Shown here: positions 38,030 through 50,083 of the stretch, in pieces
Numbering within the stretch: the stretch's first letter is position 1
Layout: every line of letters begins with the position of its first letter
NCBI RefSeq assembly: GCF_008831285.2
Contig: NC_045148.1
Span: forward strand, 13,308,802-13,372,801
Direction of reading: 5' to 3'
DNA: 64,000 bases
Source: Nymphaea colorata
Taxonomy: Eukaryota; Streptophyta; Magnoliopsida; Nymphaeales; Nymphaeaceae
The notes under the pieces: generated by a model
Database searches by the model: none
The model's input: only the letters and a program-made list of their open reading frames with translations
What the model was told of the DNA's origin: nothing
Made by a program: the position numbers and the translations under genes

Positions 38030-39023
38030 CACAAAAAAGTGTTTTCTTCGAAAAAATGCGTATGAAATGTGAAAAATAAGTCAATCGTATAAAACATGAA
38101 AAAACGTCAAAAATAAACACATATAATATCCGTATAACACTCATATTATACATATTATAACCATTTTTCTCATTTTTGCTGTTTTTTATTTTTTATTAAT
38201 TTTTATTTTTCTTATAATTTTCAAGATTTATTAAATGTTTTAAATTTTTTAAAAATTCGTCGAGATATTCCTGTTTTATTCCCAAGATATATAACTTTGT
38301 CGTATTATACTCGAGAAATTCCTCAGTTGTCTTCATTAATGAACTCTTGGGAGAAGAAAAGAATGATGAAATATATGACCTTATGTGTCAGTTGTCCTTA
38401 TCTCATTGCATCCCTTAGTCCTTAACTTCAGTCACTCATTCCATGGAGATTGAAAGTGTGCTTAAGCTTCAGCTAAGCGTAGTGAGCTTTTTACTTTACA
38501 GATGCGCTCTTCTCTCCTTGCCTTGTGTTGAGCAAGCCAAAAAAACGTGTTTTATTAAAAAAAATGCGTATAAAACGTGAAAAATTAGTCAGCCGAATAA
38601 AACGTCAAAAAAATATCAAAAAATAAAAAACACGTATAATAACTATATAATACCCATTTTTTACGTATTATATCCATTTTTTGCTGTTTTTTCATTTTTT
38701 ATTAATTTTGTTTTTCTTATAATTTTTAAGATTTATTAAATATTTTAAATTTTTTATTCACCAAGATATTTCCGTTTTATTTCCCATATATACAACTTTG
38801 GCGTATTATACCCGAAAAATTTTTCAATTATCTTCATTAATGAACTCTTGAGAGAAGAAGGAAAGGATGAAATATAAGATGGTATGTGTCAGTTGTCCTT
38901 GTCTCCTTGCATCCCTCAGTCTTTAACATGGAGATATGAAAACTTGTTTTAGCCTCAGCTAAGTATGGTGAGATTACTACTTTACAAATGTATTATTCTT
39001 CCCTCCCCTTGCGCAGACCAAGT
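38030..39023. repeat. Tandem duplication, two ~510-bp AT-rich units
   Basis: Unit 1 (38030-38539) and unit 2 (38540-39023) align throughout: GTGTTTT...AAAATGCGTAT at 38040 and 38549, CTTCATTAATGAACTCTTG at 38332 and 38833, TGTCAGTTGTCCTT at 38386 and 38887, and CAGCTAAGYRTRGTGAG at 38472 and 38956. Divergence is about 15-20% with small indels. No coding frame is conserved. Confidence 0.85.
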
Positions 39024-40120
39024 CTTTAATACATAAAAATATATAAAAATCCAAAGGAAAAGTGAAAATACATATACACGAAAGACAAATAAAAATATCG
39101 TACTGAAGGGCATTATTCTAGTATAAAAAATAACTCCTTACCAAATAAATGAAATATGCCAAAAAATTGGTGAAATTGAGCACTCAGATAGACAATCCCA
39201 TGAATCAAGTGGATCCAACTATTTTCTACCCAAGCAGACAATCTTGGTCCATCAAGTACCTGCGCTCTTGAAGAAAAGGAGCGGCCTAGGACAACTCATT
39301 TGAACCTCACTAAAATAAATTTCATAATAATAAAACTAGTATCAGAATTTAGATAGCAAATACTGGAGTTGAGATTAAACATCGTGGTAAAAGCATGTGC
39401 AATAATGTTGTCACTAATGGGCTTGATTTGGCACCCCATAGATCCATCCACTTGTGCAATGACTTGATTAGTTATCATGATAGTTATCACGACTGCTACA
39501 TCAAACTGCAGCAAGGAAAATTCGTAACTACACCAAACTGCAGCAAGGAGGTTGTAAAGTTAAAAGCTTTTTTTGGGTATTTGAGGTTGTACAACGGGAT
39601 TGGTGGTAGTGTTGGCAAAGAAGTGACATTAGCATGGTTACGGCAAAAACTAGTAGTTATGTCCATCGTGGATTCTTGTTGGGTTTATAATAGGGTTCAC
39701 GGTGCATCTATGGCTGTGACACCACCTGTGATGGCTGCAAGTTCCTCACCAGCAGTTGGTTGGGGAAGCAGAGAGCAACCACCATCAGAAAGGGACCGAA
39801 GAGAGAAGGAGAGACTCACCACCCGGAAGGGCTGCAGCAACCTTCGAGCAATAGCAGCTTCGTTGGAGAGGCACCGTCACGGTGGTATAGAAGAGGGGAA
39901 GAAATGGGGGAGAGGAAAGGGAGAATTTGAGGAAGAGGCAAAGTGACAGGAAAAAAGGAAAGCTGCCCAAGAAAATCAAAGGTGGGTTATATAGGATGAC
40001 ATACACCAATAGACAAATGGCCTGCTGGGAACGAGTCATTTCGTAGGAGTCTTAATGTAATCTAGCTTGGTCGGTTTGACACTTGAAATCTGGGTTTGAG
40101 TTTAGCCTAAGAAGTAATAC

Positions 40121-40260
40121 TGAGCTGGGTTTGATTAAATTAATTAATATATATTTTTTAATGTAAAATAATATATAAATATAATTAATGTAAATAAAAT
40201 ATTATAATTATATATAAAATTAATAAAATAAATATTAAAAACTTTTATCAAACCCACTCA
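40121..40260. mobile_element. AT-rich foldback, MITE-like, ~140 bp
   Basis: TGAGCTGGGTTTGATTAAA at 40121 is mirrored by the inverted TTTTATCAAACCCACTCA ending at 40260 (one base extra and one mismatch in ~18). The interior is almost pure A/T. This is consistent with a very small MITE. The target duplication is not clear. Confidence 0.5.
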
Positions 40261-42757
40261 AAACGGCCGATAAATTATCAATTGGGTACCCACCAACAAC
40301 CCGGCCCAGCCCCGCCAGATACTAAGATAGCGAGTTAAGTGGCGCCCTCAGAAGTATTTGAGGGAAGGCGACAACATCTCACTAAAACACTGTAGCTTTG
40401 GTCTCCCCTTGCTCTAGTGTGGGATGCCTCGGTAGAGCTTGCCCGCCCCGCTTTTAGTGTTTAACTTAAAAAAAACATAACAAGATTTAAATAAAATGAA
40501 GCCGCTGAGTGGACGGCCTTATACACACACACACAGATGTGTACTCAACCATACTCAGTTTGACCTCTAAAAGGCTTGTTGTTGGTGGAGCATTGATTTA
40601 ATGAGGCCGGGTGGGTTGGTTTACGATAAGTCGTTGTTGTAGAGAATCTGAACATGGGGGCATTAATTTGCACATGGTTTTGTTAGATAAGACTTTTAAG
40701 AGGGGGAGTAAGGGCGTTGCCGAGCAGACAAAGATGATGATAGCAATGGGCTTTGCTTCATCCTCCGCCAACATCACACTTGGTTATGCCTGCCCAAACC
40801 ACTAAATGGATAGAAAAGTGTGTCATCTTGTGAATGTAATTGCCGCATATGAAGGTTGCTTTACAAAGTACGGGCATGAACGCAATTGCCCCATCCGTAT
40901 TAGTGAAGCACGTTCACTTGTTACCAATCCATTTATTCTTCAAACGTCTCCTGGCTAATATGCAATCAGCAAATCCATTTGTTTTTGTCGCCACTGGTAA
41001 TTCTAGCTATCCCTTTTTTATTTGTCCTAAAGCAGTGGTTGAAGTTGTCCAGTTTATAGAAGTATATTAATTTATTATGAAGAAATAAAGTGAGATGAGT
41101 GCAGTTGAAAACTTAATTTATCATTTGCACAAATAAGAAGGAAGAATTTTGTAGTACAAACAAGTGTTGGTGGATGAATTTTGTCATGCAATCCTGAACG
41201 TGTGATCAATTTTGAGAGAATCCGGATCAGACTTAAGACACAGAAGAAGCCAACTGCTTGTCGTCTACACCTACATCCCAAGAGTGGTCGCTTATAATCA
41301 TTGATACGAAGAGTTAAGAGGGTCAACGGCTAAATTAAATGAGACGGAATATTTAAAAAAGAAACTTGTAATCGATCGCATATATTATAATTGCCTCCAA
41401 GCCCTTATGGACGAATAATAAACCGCAATGATAAAATGAGGCATTATTGCCTGGAAACTGACATTGAGTGGATCGCCGTTATTACTAGATACATTGCGAT
41501 GTACGTAATGGTAGCTCTGCCCATTTAAACTGCGTGGTCTGAAAATCAAAGAAATACGATCCCTTAAAAGGGTCATAGCCCATAGGCATGGTAAGTTGTT
41601 CCCATTCTCGACGAAATAGAATATATATGCTCTGCCAGAGAGTTAGTAGCCAATCTTTGGCCGTGCTAAGATTGGTGAAGCGGCAAAGTTCAATGTCGGC
41701 GACTGCATGGCCAATGAGGAGGAGTAGGTCGTGAGTTCTCCACCGCGGTTGTTCCTTTTTCGTGGTTGCTGCTGCCCTGTGAGTCATAACTCAAATTGAT
41801 TGCTGCTGCAATTGAGTCATCACCACCAGCTCGCGCTCCTCCGTTGACTCGTGCTATCTATCAATTATGTGCATTTAACAAGGCAAGCTGTAATTTAGTT
41901 TCATGCAAAAATTTGAGTTTCCCTTTCTCATGATCCTCGCTTCACGTCGCCTTAACATCGCCAGATCGCACACTCCGCTTCTTCTACTCAATTGTCAGAG
42001 TGGATCAGATTCAGGCCCACCGGGCCGGCGCCCTTTAATGATGAAGAGAGGTCCTCTCTGTACGCGACGCAATTCCAGTGATTCAGAACTTAAAAGCAAA
42101 TTAAATTTCCCGTCCGGCTGGCAAAATCAATGGGTGTGTCCGGATGGCGGCATCGTCCCCTCTAGGACTGTTCTCAGAAGCGACTTCTTCCAATATAATG
42201 CCTTCTTCTTCCATGAAAGGCTAAGGACAAAAACGAAATGCCTGATAGTTGAGGAAAGCAGGAAAAGAAATATTATTGGTGGTGCAAGCCATGTGCAGGC
42301 GCCGCTCGAGGGCCCCGCCTGGTGTGCCCCAACATTGAGTCGGTCCGGAGGCAACGACGGATCAACCTCTACCCAATTAGACATTGCACGAGAACACCAA
42401 CACAATCCACTTGGTTAGACATTAAATGGGGTCGTTGAGTTCTTCAAATTCAAATTAAAAGGTCAAGATCTGCATTGACGCAGTTTATTTCTCGGGGACT
42501 CTGCTTCCTAACAACAACTTAACAATCAAACAACATAAATTACACAACAATATTTTAACAAGTAATCAAAACTCCAATTGGAAATTATTCCCTATATGGA
42601 ACCAACTCATTGTATATATAGATTCCACCAGCTAAAGTCGGTCTGAGGAATATTCTGGCTTTTCACAGCATTGTACACGTGTGAAAAAATGTCACCCGAT
42701 AAAAACCATCAACCAGCCAGCCTTGATGGGAGGGAAACCTTCCTGACTGGTAGGATC

Positions 42758-42760
<3 letters not shown>

Positions 42761-42789
<29 letters not shown>
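42761..42789. repeat. (TC)14 microsatellite
   Basis: Uninterrupted TC dinucleotides. Confidence 0.95.
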
Positions 42790-42793
<4 letters not shown>

Positions 42794-43034
42794 GCTTATA
42801 TTATATATGTAATGCATTTTGTGATGTCGTTACACTAATTAAGAAAGCTGCCCTGCGCCAAGCTCACGAGTTCCTCCTCTCCGGCAAACTTCAAATGTGG
42901 TGAAAACCGTCAGTAGCTCGTGTCAAATATCCCAGCCTTCCACTCATCGTCCAATGCGGCTTGGTAAATGCCATGTAAAAGTACTTGTTGTTTTTTAACA
43001 AAGTCTAACAGCACAAATGTGCATGTTCGTAGAT

Positions 43035-43245
43035 ATACCAAAAAAGAAGAAGGAACACTATTTTTTGAAAAAATTGGCGGTGCCTCCATTAAAGAACCAT
43101 GGTTCGTTATAAATTTTATTCCCACAACTCAGACAATTCACGCGCTGATTGTTTTGAGATACCAAAGCAAGAAAAAAGAAAACGCACCATTTTTTTTTTT
43201 GAAAAATGTTGGTGAATTCGTTGAGAAATCATGGTTTCTTTTTTT
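43035..43245. repeat. Diverged direct repeat, ~125-bp period
   Basis: The blocks near 43035-43110 and 43158-43240 share the order ATACCAAA, a GAA/AAA-rich run, CACYATTTTTT, GAAAAAWKTTGGYG and ATGGTTYST. Similarity is moderate and rich in A/T runs, so chance cannot be excluded. Confidence 0.4.
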
Positions 43246-43773
43246 GTTAACTTACCCAGTACATATCCTCATGGTTAGATCTTCCAAAAACAACTCGAAG
43301 AATCCTCATATTTGTATAGTGCACGCGCGCCACTTCTGACAGCATTGAATTGAAGAAATATTTCTCCACCATTTTGCATATGGCAATCTGCGGACATCAG
43401 ATGAACAGCCTTGCCCATATATGGGATAACATTAAAAAACCGAAAAGACAATAAATTGAAAATGAGGGGGGAGAAAAAGAAGAGGCGCATCGGCCCACTT
43501 CGGCAACCGTGAACAGCTTAATTCTTTAACAAGTTTCATCCAACTTCTCTACTCAAATGAGCCCCTCGAAGGGTCCACGAATGCGTCTCATCACGTGTAA
43601 ACAATCAATGAGGCTTCGTTTTCCTGCCATCCGCGAATGCTGCATATGACTTGTGTGCTTCCGCATTATAATAAACCAAAGAACACAGCAAGGATCAAGA
43701 ATGAACACCACCTAAAGATTCTCAGTAAGCATGTACAACCCTCAAAACAACTCTATTTTGAGGATGCAAGAGC

Positions 43774-43776
<3 letters not shown>

Positions 43777-43850
<74 letters not shown>
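43777..43850. repeat. Compound microsatellite (AT)24(AG)13
   Basis: Pure AT units at 43777-43824 pass directly into pure AG units at 43825-43850. Confidence 0.97.
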
Positions 43851-45350
43851 GAAAGTTGAAGGGAATTTTGTTGGATGGTTAAATATTTAAAAGTTATGTA
43901 CTTCCAATGAATGAAGGTTTTAGTGAGCATTTTTAAATATTTTAATTATCCTGCAACATTCGACAGCTGCCTGATTTCAATATATATACATATATATATA
44001 ATAGAAAATTAAAACGTATTGATTAGAGGTGGTTAAAACTTCCATACATGAAATATTTCTCTCGACATAAATTACCACTTGGACTACTAGTCTCAGTATG
44101 GATGGAAAAAAAAAAAACCGAGGATTTAATGCCACATAATTTGTAAAACTGTAAAATGTTTGATGGGTAGTTGAGGCTACCTAAACAATGGGATCTAGAA
44201 GTAGTGTTTTTCAGTTTTGAAACATGCATGGAACGAGTCGTGGGGAATTGAGTCTCGTGCACGCAGAGAGCCGTCTTCAACTGGACTTGATGAAGATACA
44301 CTTGCAGATACGTCTTGAATAGTGAAAACCATCCCATCGGGACCTCGAAGCTCTGGGATGACGGAAATTAGGATCACTAAATTTGTTGAGACGCTGGCGC
44401 TGCTAGTGTGCTGATGCCGCTCCGGTGGCGTCCAAACAAAATTCAATTGGAGGACGGAATCCAGCTCCATAAAAAAATGCACATTCTAATGACAGAATAT
44501 ACTAGAAAAGCGTGTTGAAGAAAGCTGGTCACGTAATGTTGAATCTGCAAATCGAAGTGACCGATCGGTCAGCTCTGCTTTTATGCAGAAAAAACTGTTT
44601 ATAGTGTTCAGCACACTCGAAGAAAGTTTATTTACGTGATTTGGGATTTGCAGACATTCCAAGTGCAAAATCGGTTCAGGTTGACGGACGCTCGGCATGC
44701 ATTTATTTTCCAAGTACGTCGTCGGCGTCACTTGAATCAAAATCTTCTTCTCAACGAACTGTAAGGAGGATAAGGGATTCTTATCACTCTAAATGAGACA
44801 GAAATAAAGTAAAACGTATATGTGTGAGGACCGTTTCATGTGAAGCGCGCATCACCTGACGTCCTATGAGGCCACGTATCGAAAAATGAAACCCATTTTG
44901 AATTCTATGTAAATTACAAGTTAAAACACTTGGACCAAGCCATCAGCCTCGGGTATCAAACTGATATCGCAAGTTTAGTGTCCACCTGAAATTAAATATT
45001 GGGTCCCAACCAGCACTTTTTTATAGTCCAGCGGCCTCAAACAAATTATTTTGCGGATTGGCGTCGTTGGACGACCGCCCTTGAGGGGCGCCTTCTAGCT
45101 CGACCATAAAACCCACTGGTCCATCTCTTCAATATCTTGACCTCGCCGACTGCAAGCCAAGTAGAAAAATAAAAATAAAAAACCTCTCTAAATAGCAACT
45201 AGCAATTCTTTTCTTTATCCTTTAATGTGGCACGTTCAATTGAACCGACATGCTTATAAGACTTCAAAGAGTCCCCCACTTTCTCTCCTCTTCTCTCTCT
45301 CTCTCTCTTTTTTTTTTGGGAAATCTTAGGGTTTCTCTTTGGCAAGTCAA

Positions 45351-45665
45351 TGTATTTTATGCAACAAGGCCGACAATAACTCTTTTCACTTATTTTGGGA
45401 GTGTGGTGGAATTATCTTTCTCCATTGGTATCCAAGCAGTCTTTTGCACATGGACCTCCTTTTTGGTCCTCATAAGATTCGGAACTACGAAAGATAGCAT
45501 TTCCTTTGGAGAGTTTGATTATGTTGCTTTTGGTGGCACATGAATAACAACATCTTCTTTAGAGGCGGGGTATATAACTTTGAAGTTTTATATTTCAAAC
45601 TCCAAACGAACATCACAACTATTGTAAAGGCTTTTTGGCACCATGATCTTATCTCTAATTTTGCT
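45351..45665 (+). pseudogene. LINE 3' fragment with zf-RVT finger
   Basis: The + strand frame from 45351 reads CILCNKADNNSFHLFWECGG, a C-X2-C ... H-X4-C zinc finger of the zf-RVT type found after reverse transcriptase in plant LINEs. It stops at 45500, and a shifted frame continues with HMNNNIFFRGG, the usual 'WxxRNxxIF' position. Nothing upstream is attached, so this is a 5'-truncated dead insertion. Confidence 0.7.
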
Positions 45666-46582
45666 CGTTACTTTCACATCTGATTATTTGTATCTTTTAC
45701 ATCCATTGGTCTTGGATGTGTTTCCTTGAAATGTATTTGTATATATAGGCTGACGTATTTCTTGAGTTCTTATATTTTGCTTGCACAGTGTATATTCCCA
45801 ATTCGAAGTTGGCTTTGGGCTTCAAAGTTGGCTTTCCTGCTCTCTAGCGCCATCTTGTGGCCTGTAGTTTCCAACATATTTTGTACTTAAATATTTCCCC
45901 CAACTAAAAGCCAGTACCTCTGCAAGGTGTAAGAGGTGCAACGGCGTCATTTAAGCGCTCGAACGACGCGGAGACCCAACGCTTTCGCTTCTTTTTGACT
46001 CGAATGTACTATTTTTCTTGCTCTCTGCTAGTCTGGTTCCCTTTCATAAACCGGCCGGGTTGCCGAATTTGCCCTTGGGAAAGGGAGAGAACCGCTTTTA
46101 ATGGAAAAGAATTAAAAAAAAAAAAAAAAGGAAAGACTTAGAGAGAGTCGTCTGCATGTTCGCTCTTGGTTGTAAAGCTTCAACAAGGAATCGCGCGCGG
46201 AGGAAGAAAGATTGGATCGGTGGCTCCGGCACGCGGCATCGGCGGAAAAGCAGCGGGGGAGGAGGAGGACTTCGCCGTCGGGGAGGCCAAAAGGCGCCGC
46301 CCGGTGGACCAAAACTCAACCCAGCCGCACCCCGACCACACCATGAAGAGGACAGCCCCCTCTGGGCCCCCACCGCCACAGCGGCAATTAGAGAACCCCT
46401 CTGGGCCCCACTTCTCACACCGACACGCTTGCTCTCATTAAATGCCCTCTCTCTCCCACCTGCCCAACGCCACTCCTCCCTGCATCATCCCCTTACAAAG
46501 CTGCCCCCTCCACCCTTTCTTCCTCTCCAGGCTTCTTTCCATCCAAAGCTCCCAGAGAGAGAGAGAGAGGAGGAGCGAAGGA
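45666..46582. other. Upstream region and leader of pectinesterase 2
   Basis: No other gene was recognised. The region becomes GC-rich from about 46170. No convincing TATA box was found near the start. The leader just before the ATG carries a (GA)n run (46556-46570), a common feature of plant core promoters that lack TATA. Confidence 0.5.
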
Positions 46583-49500
46583 ATGGGTAGTCCCACACTG
46601 CCATCAGCCGCTATCTTCCTACTTCTCTTGCTGCTTCTCTCTCCTTTTACGCTCGCCTCCCCGCCGTCGTCCACCTCCATTCCCGACGACTCAACCCTGT
46701 GCCTCGAGGCGCAGCTGCCCGGACTCACCAACAATGTGCAGGGCGCAATACAGGAGTTCGGCAGAGCCCTCTCCCTCGTCTCCACCTTCGTCGGTCTCTT
46801 CGGCGACCGGCGCCTCACCAGCGCAATCCAGGACTGCGTCGACCTCGTCGACTACTCTGTCGACGAGCTCAACCTCGTTCTGACCGAGAGCAACAAGGCC
46901 AACGGCTCCTCTACCCCCGTCAACAAGGGACCCCCTTCTGCCCATAACCTCAAGACGTGGCTGAGCGCCGCCCTGGGCAACCAAGACACCTGCCTCGACG
47001 GCTTCGACGGCACCGACGGCTCCGTGAAGCTCCTGCTACAGGGTACCCTCCAGCAGGTCACGGGCCTCGTCGGCAATATCCTCGACTCCGTCGCCCAGAT
47101 CCCTGGCGTACCTCCCCGCTCCGGCGGCAACAGGCGCCTGCTCGCCTTGGAACAGAGACCATCCTCTAGGTCCAGGCGAGCTGGCATCCTGAAGACAGGG
47201 CGACCTTCTTTGGATCCTCACCAACTTCTGGGCCACGAAGTGGTCGATGGGTTCCCCTCGTGGCTGAGCGCGGCGGAGCGCAGACTGCTTCAGGCGCCGG
47301 CACCCGGCGTTGCGGCGAATGCGGTGGTCGCGAAAGATGGGAGCGGCAACTTCTTGAGCGTGCAAGAGGCGGTGTTGGCAGCTCCGACCAAGAGCGCCAG
47401 CCGCTATGTGATCTACGTGAAGCAGGGGACGTACTACGAGAACGTGGAGATCAAGAAGAAGAAAACGAACCTCATGCTCGTCGGTGACGGGATGGGAGTT
47501 ACCATAATCTCTGGCAATCGCAGCTTCATCGACGGGTGGACGACCTTCCGTTCCGCCACTTTCGGTGAGATCACTGATTACGACTGGCCATATTCAATTT
47601 CCCCCACTCTTGTTTCCGTCGTTCACTTTTTTCCTTTTTCTTTAATTTGGAGAAAAAAGCCTTTCATTGTCGTGACTTTTTCTTTTTTACTAACTTTTAA
47701 CTGTTCTGTCGACCGGTTTTAGTTTTTTTATACATTTTTAACTACTCACTTGGCCTGATTTAGTTCGCACCTGATGACCTTCCGGTTTAAGGCTTTATGC
47801 AGGGATAGTCTTCTTTCTGCCCCCCCTGATTGAAGTTCTTGGAATTTATTTAACGTTTGAGACAGGTCATTGATGAATCCTACTTGAGTTCAATCTAGTG
47901 ATTGAAGTTGTTGGGTTTTATTTTACGTTTGAAACTAAAACATTATATATATTATACTGGACATTTGAAAGTTTCTTAATGTAGGTTTTCTGTAGAAGCT
48001 AGATGAACTACTTTACTGAACATGGGCTTAGCGGATCCAATATGATATCTGCTTTCCATATTTTTACTGAACTGGCAGGTGCGTTACATTAACGTCCTCA
48101 CTCAGACGGAACTTCCTGGATCTGGAACCATGGGAGGCTCGCTTTCGGTCTTTTAATGTATTATCGAATAGTACTAGACTGACTACGGATCTAGCTTACC
48201 CTCTTAGGGAGCCTCCATCCATGGTGCGCAGGCAACATGGATGGGTTGCTTTCGCAAAAATTGTAAACCAGGTGGTACTTAATTAGACGACAATGACATT
48301 GCCTTCTCCTCCTCCCTTAGTTCCGAATCCGATCCTTCGGTGTTGATCACATTTATAGCTTCTGATGGGCCACTCCTCCTCCGTTTGAAACGGCGTTTTC
48401 CGCCTCTTAATTATCTTTCTTCCTTTCCTGAATTGTGCGCCAGTCCGCAGGCTGGATTTGTTTTTTTTTTTTCTCACCGCTACCAGGAAGAGTTTCACCA
48501 TGTGTGTCTTCCACCCAAAGGCACGGACATATATAAGAACCGTCTTCGGTCTCTTAGATTTGAGGGGCAGGGGCAGGTGTTGGAGGCAAGGATAAGGGGC
48601 TTGGAGCTTGACCTCTCTCTCTTCATGTGCTTTATGAGACTTGAAGATGGTACTTCTTCGTCCGTGTCTGCAAATTAAGGGGCCCTCTATCTCTATGTGT
48701 GCTATGGGGGGATTTTTCTATTTGCCCTTCGATCGTTATATATGCTAACTATGCTGTCGGTGGAGTTGGCGTTTCGCTAGTAGCTCGAGATCGGTTGGTG
48801 ATACATATATCCATCCACCCTGCCTGGAGGGGCCGTCATGCCCTGGCCAACCCTCCTCTGTCCCCATGGACTCCACCGCGTCTGCATTGTGCTCTTTATC
48901 TGCAGGGTTTGGTTCAGTCCGACCTCATTTCCCGCTAAATTTTGTTGGTGAAACTTTGGTTGGTTTTAGTTCAACCTTTTGGTGGCCTCTTTCCAGCGCG
49001 AGAAGCCTGTCCTCAGGCAATCCGTCTCTGTCGGCCCCTGTACTTCGATCTCTCCAGCGCAAAGGAGCCAGTCCTCAGTCGATCCGTCTCCGTCGGCCCC
49101 TGTACTTGGTTACCTCGATTTACCTCTCACCCTCTTTTAGTGGAATCCGTCGGGATCCCTGGTTTCGACTCCTGTCCGTTAGCATAGGGCCTTTTTCATC
49201 TCGTTGGAGTGAAATATGGACTGTACATTGGAACGAGAGTGGGGAGGGGAGAAAGCTGTCCTTTTCTTCTTCACCTCAGTTTCATCTGGTGGTAGTCTTA
49301 TTAATTTCAATTTAAATTTGCCTTTGTTCACGCGTGGTTTTATGGGCTTGTATTTACGTTGGAACGGTGGTCGTGGCGGTTGCAGCGGTGGCGGGAGCCG
49401 GGTTTATTGCGCGAGATATCACGTTCGAGAACTCGGCAGGGCCGGAGAAGCACCAGGCTGTGGCGGCTCGCGTCGACTCCGACCTCTCCGCCTTCTTCAG

Positions 49501-50083
49501 AGTATCCTTCGTGGGCTACCAGGACACTCTCTACGCACACTCGCTTCGCCAGTTCTACCGGGAGTGCCAGGTCTACGGCACCGTGGACTTCATATTCGGC
49601 AACGGCCAGGTCGTGTTCCAGAACTGCCTGATCGTGGCGCGGAAGCCGCTGCCGGACCAGAAGAACTCGATCACGGCGCAGGGCCGCAAGGACCCCAACC
49701 AGAACACCGGCTTCTCCCTCCAGTTCTGTAACATTACGGGGGATTCCCAGCTGGTGCAGTCGTCCACCTCCACCTACTCCTACCTGGGCCGCCCCTGGAA
49801 GCCCTACTCCCGCACCGTCATCATGCAGAGCTACATCTCCGGCATCGTCCGCCCCGAAGGTTGGCTGGAGTGGAACGGCGACTTGTTCCTCGACACCCTT
49901 TACTACGCCGAGTATCTCAACTATGGTCCCGGAGCTGCGCTCGGGGGTCGGGTCAAGTGGCCTGGCTACCACATCATTTCCAACCCTTCCGAAGCCCTCA
50001 ACTTCACCGTCGGACAGTTCCTCGACGGCAACAACTGGCTGCCCACCACTGGCATCAGGTACACGGCCGGTCTGTCCACGTGA
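46583..50083 (+). CDS. Pectinesterase with N-terminal inhibitor domain (type I PME), gene 2, two exons
   Basis: Exons 46583-47564 and 49386-50083 join through one GT-AG intron of 1,821 bp to give 559 codons. The ATG at 46583 was chosen because it directly starts a classic signal peptide (MGSPTLPSAAIFLLLLLLLS); an in-frame ATG at 46442 would add 47 residues before it. The PMEI-type domain spans ~38-175 (C40, C85, C137). Two RRLL processing motifs lie at 184-187 and 233-236. The PME domain starts at ~245: GTYYEN (282), Q351 (QAVA), Q373-D374 (GYQDTL), D395 (DFIFGN) and R463 (LGRPW), so the active site is complete. Role: secreted enzyme that demethylesterifies homogalacturonan in the cell wall after removal of the pro-region. 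The single intron sits at the same place as intron 2 of gene 1 (after SATF). Overall sequence differs widely from gene 1. Confidence 0.94.
48992..49111. repeat. 61-bp tandem duplication in the intron of pectinesterase 2
   Basis: Two copies start at 48992 and 49053 with TCCAGCGC and share CAGTCCTCAG/CCTGTCCTCAG and GTCGGCCCCTGTACTT. The unit is GC-rich compared with the surrounding intron. Confidence 0.8.

Larger units (their letters stand above)
39024..45320. other. Intergenic DNA between the LINE and pectinesterase 2
   Basis: No gene was recognised. Open frames at 39395-39946 (+), 41485-41787 (-), 41903-42418 (+) and 44195-44740 (-) have no motif I can name and no supporting splice structure. 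The stretch contains microsatellites, a small foldback and a diverged direct repeat, listed separately. Confidence 0.45.

Noticed and set aside
44195-44740. Two adjoining minus-strand frames of 84 and 95 codons
   Set aside because: No domain or splice structure was recognised; left as intergenic.
46442-46582. 47-residue N-terminal extension of pectinesterase 2
   Set aside because: It would put a Pro/Ser-rich and RERERR segment before a clear signal peptide; the ATG at 46583 fits secretion better.
49340-49972. 210-codon minus-strand frame opposite pectinesterase 2 exon 2
   Set aside because: Shadow frame of a GC-rich exon with no domain of its own.
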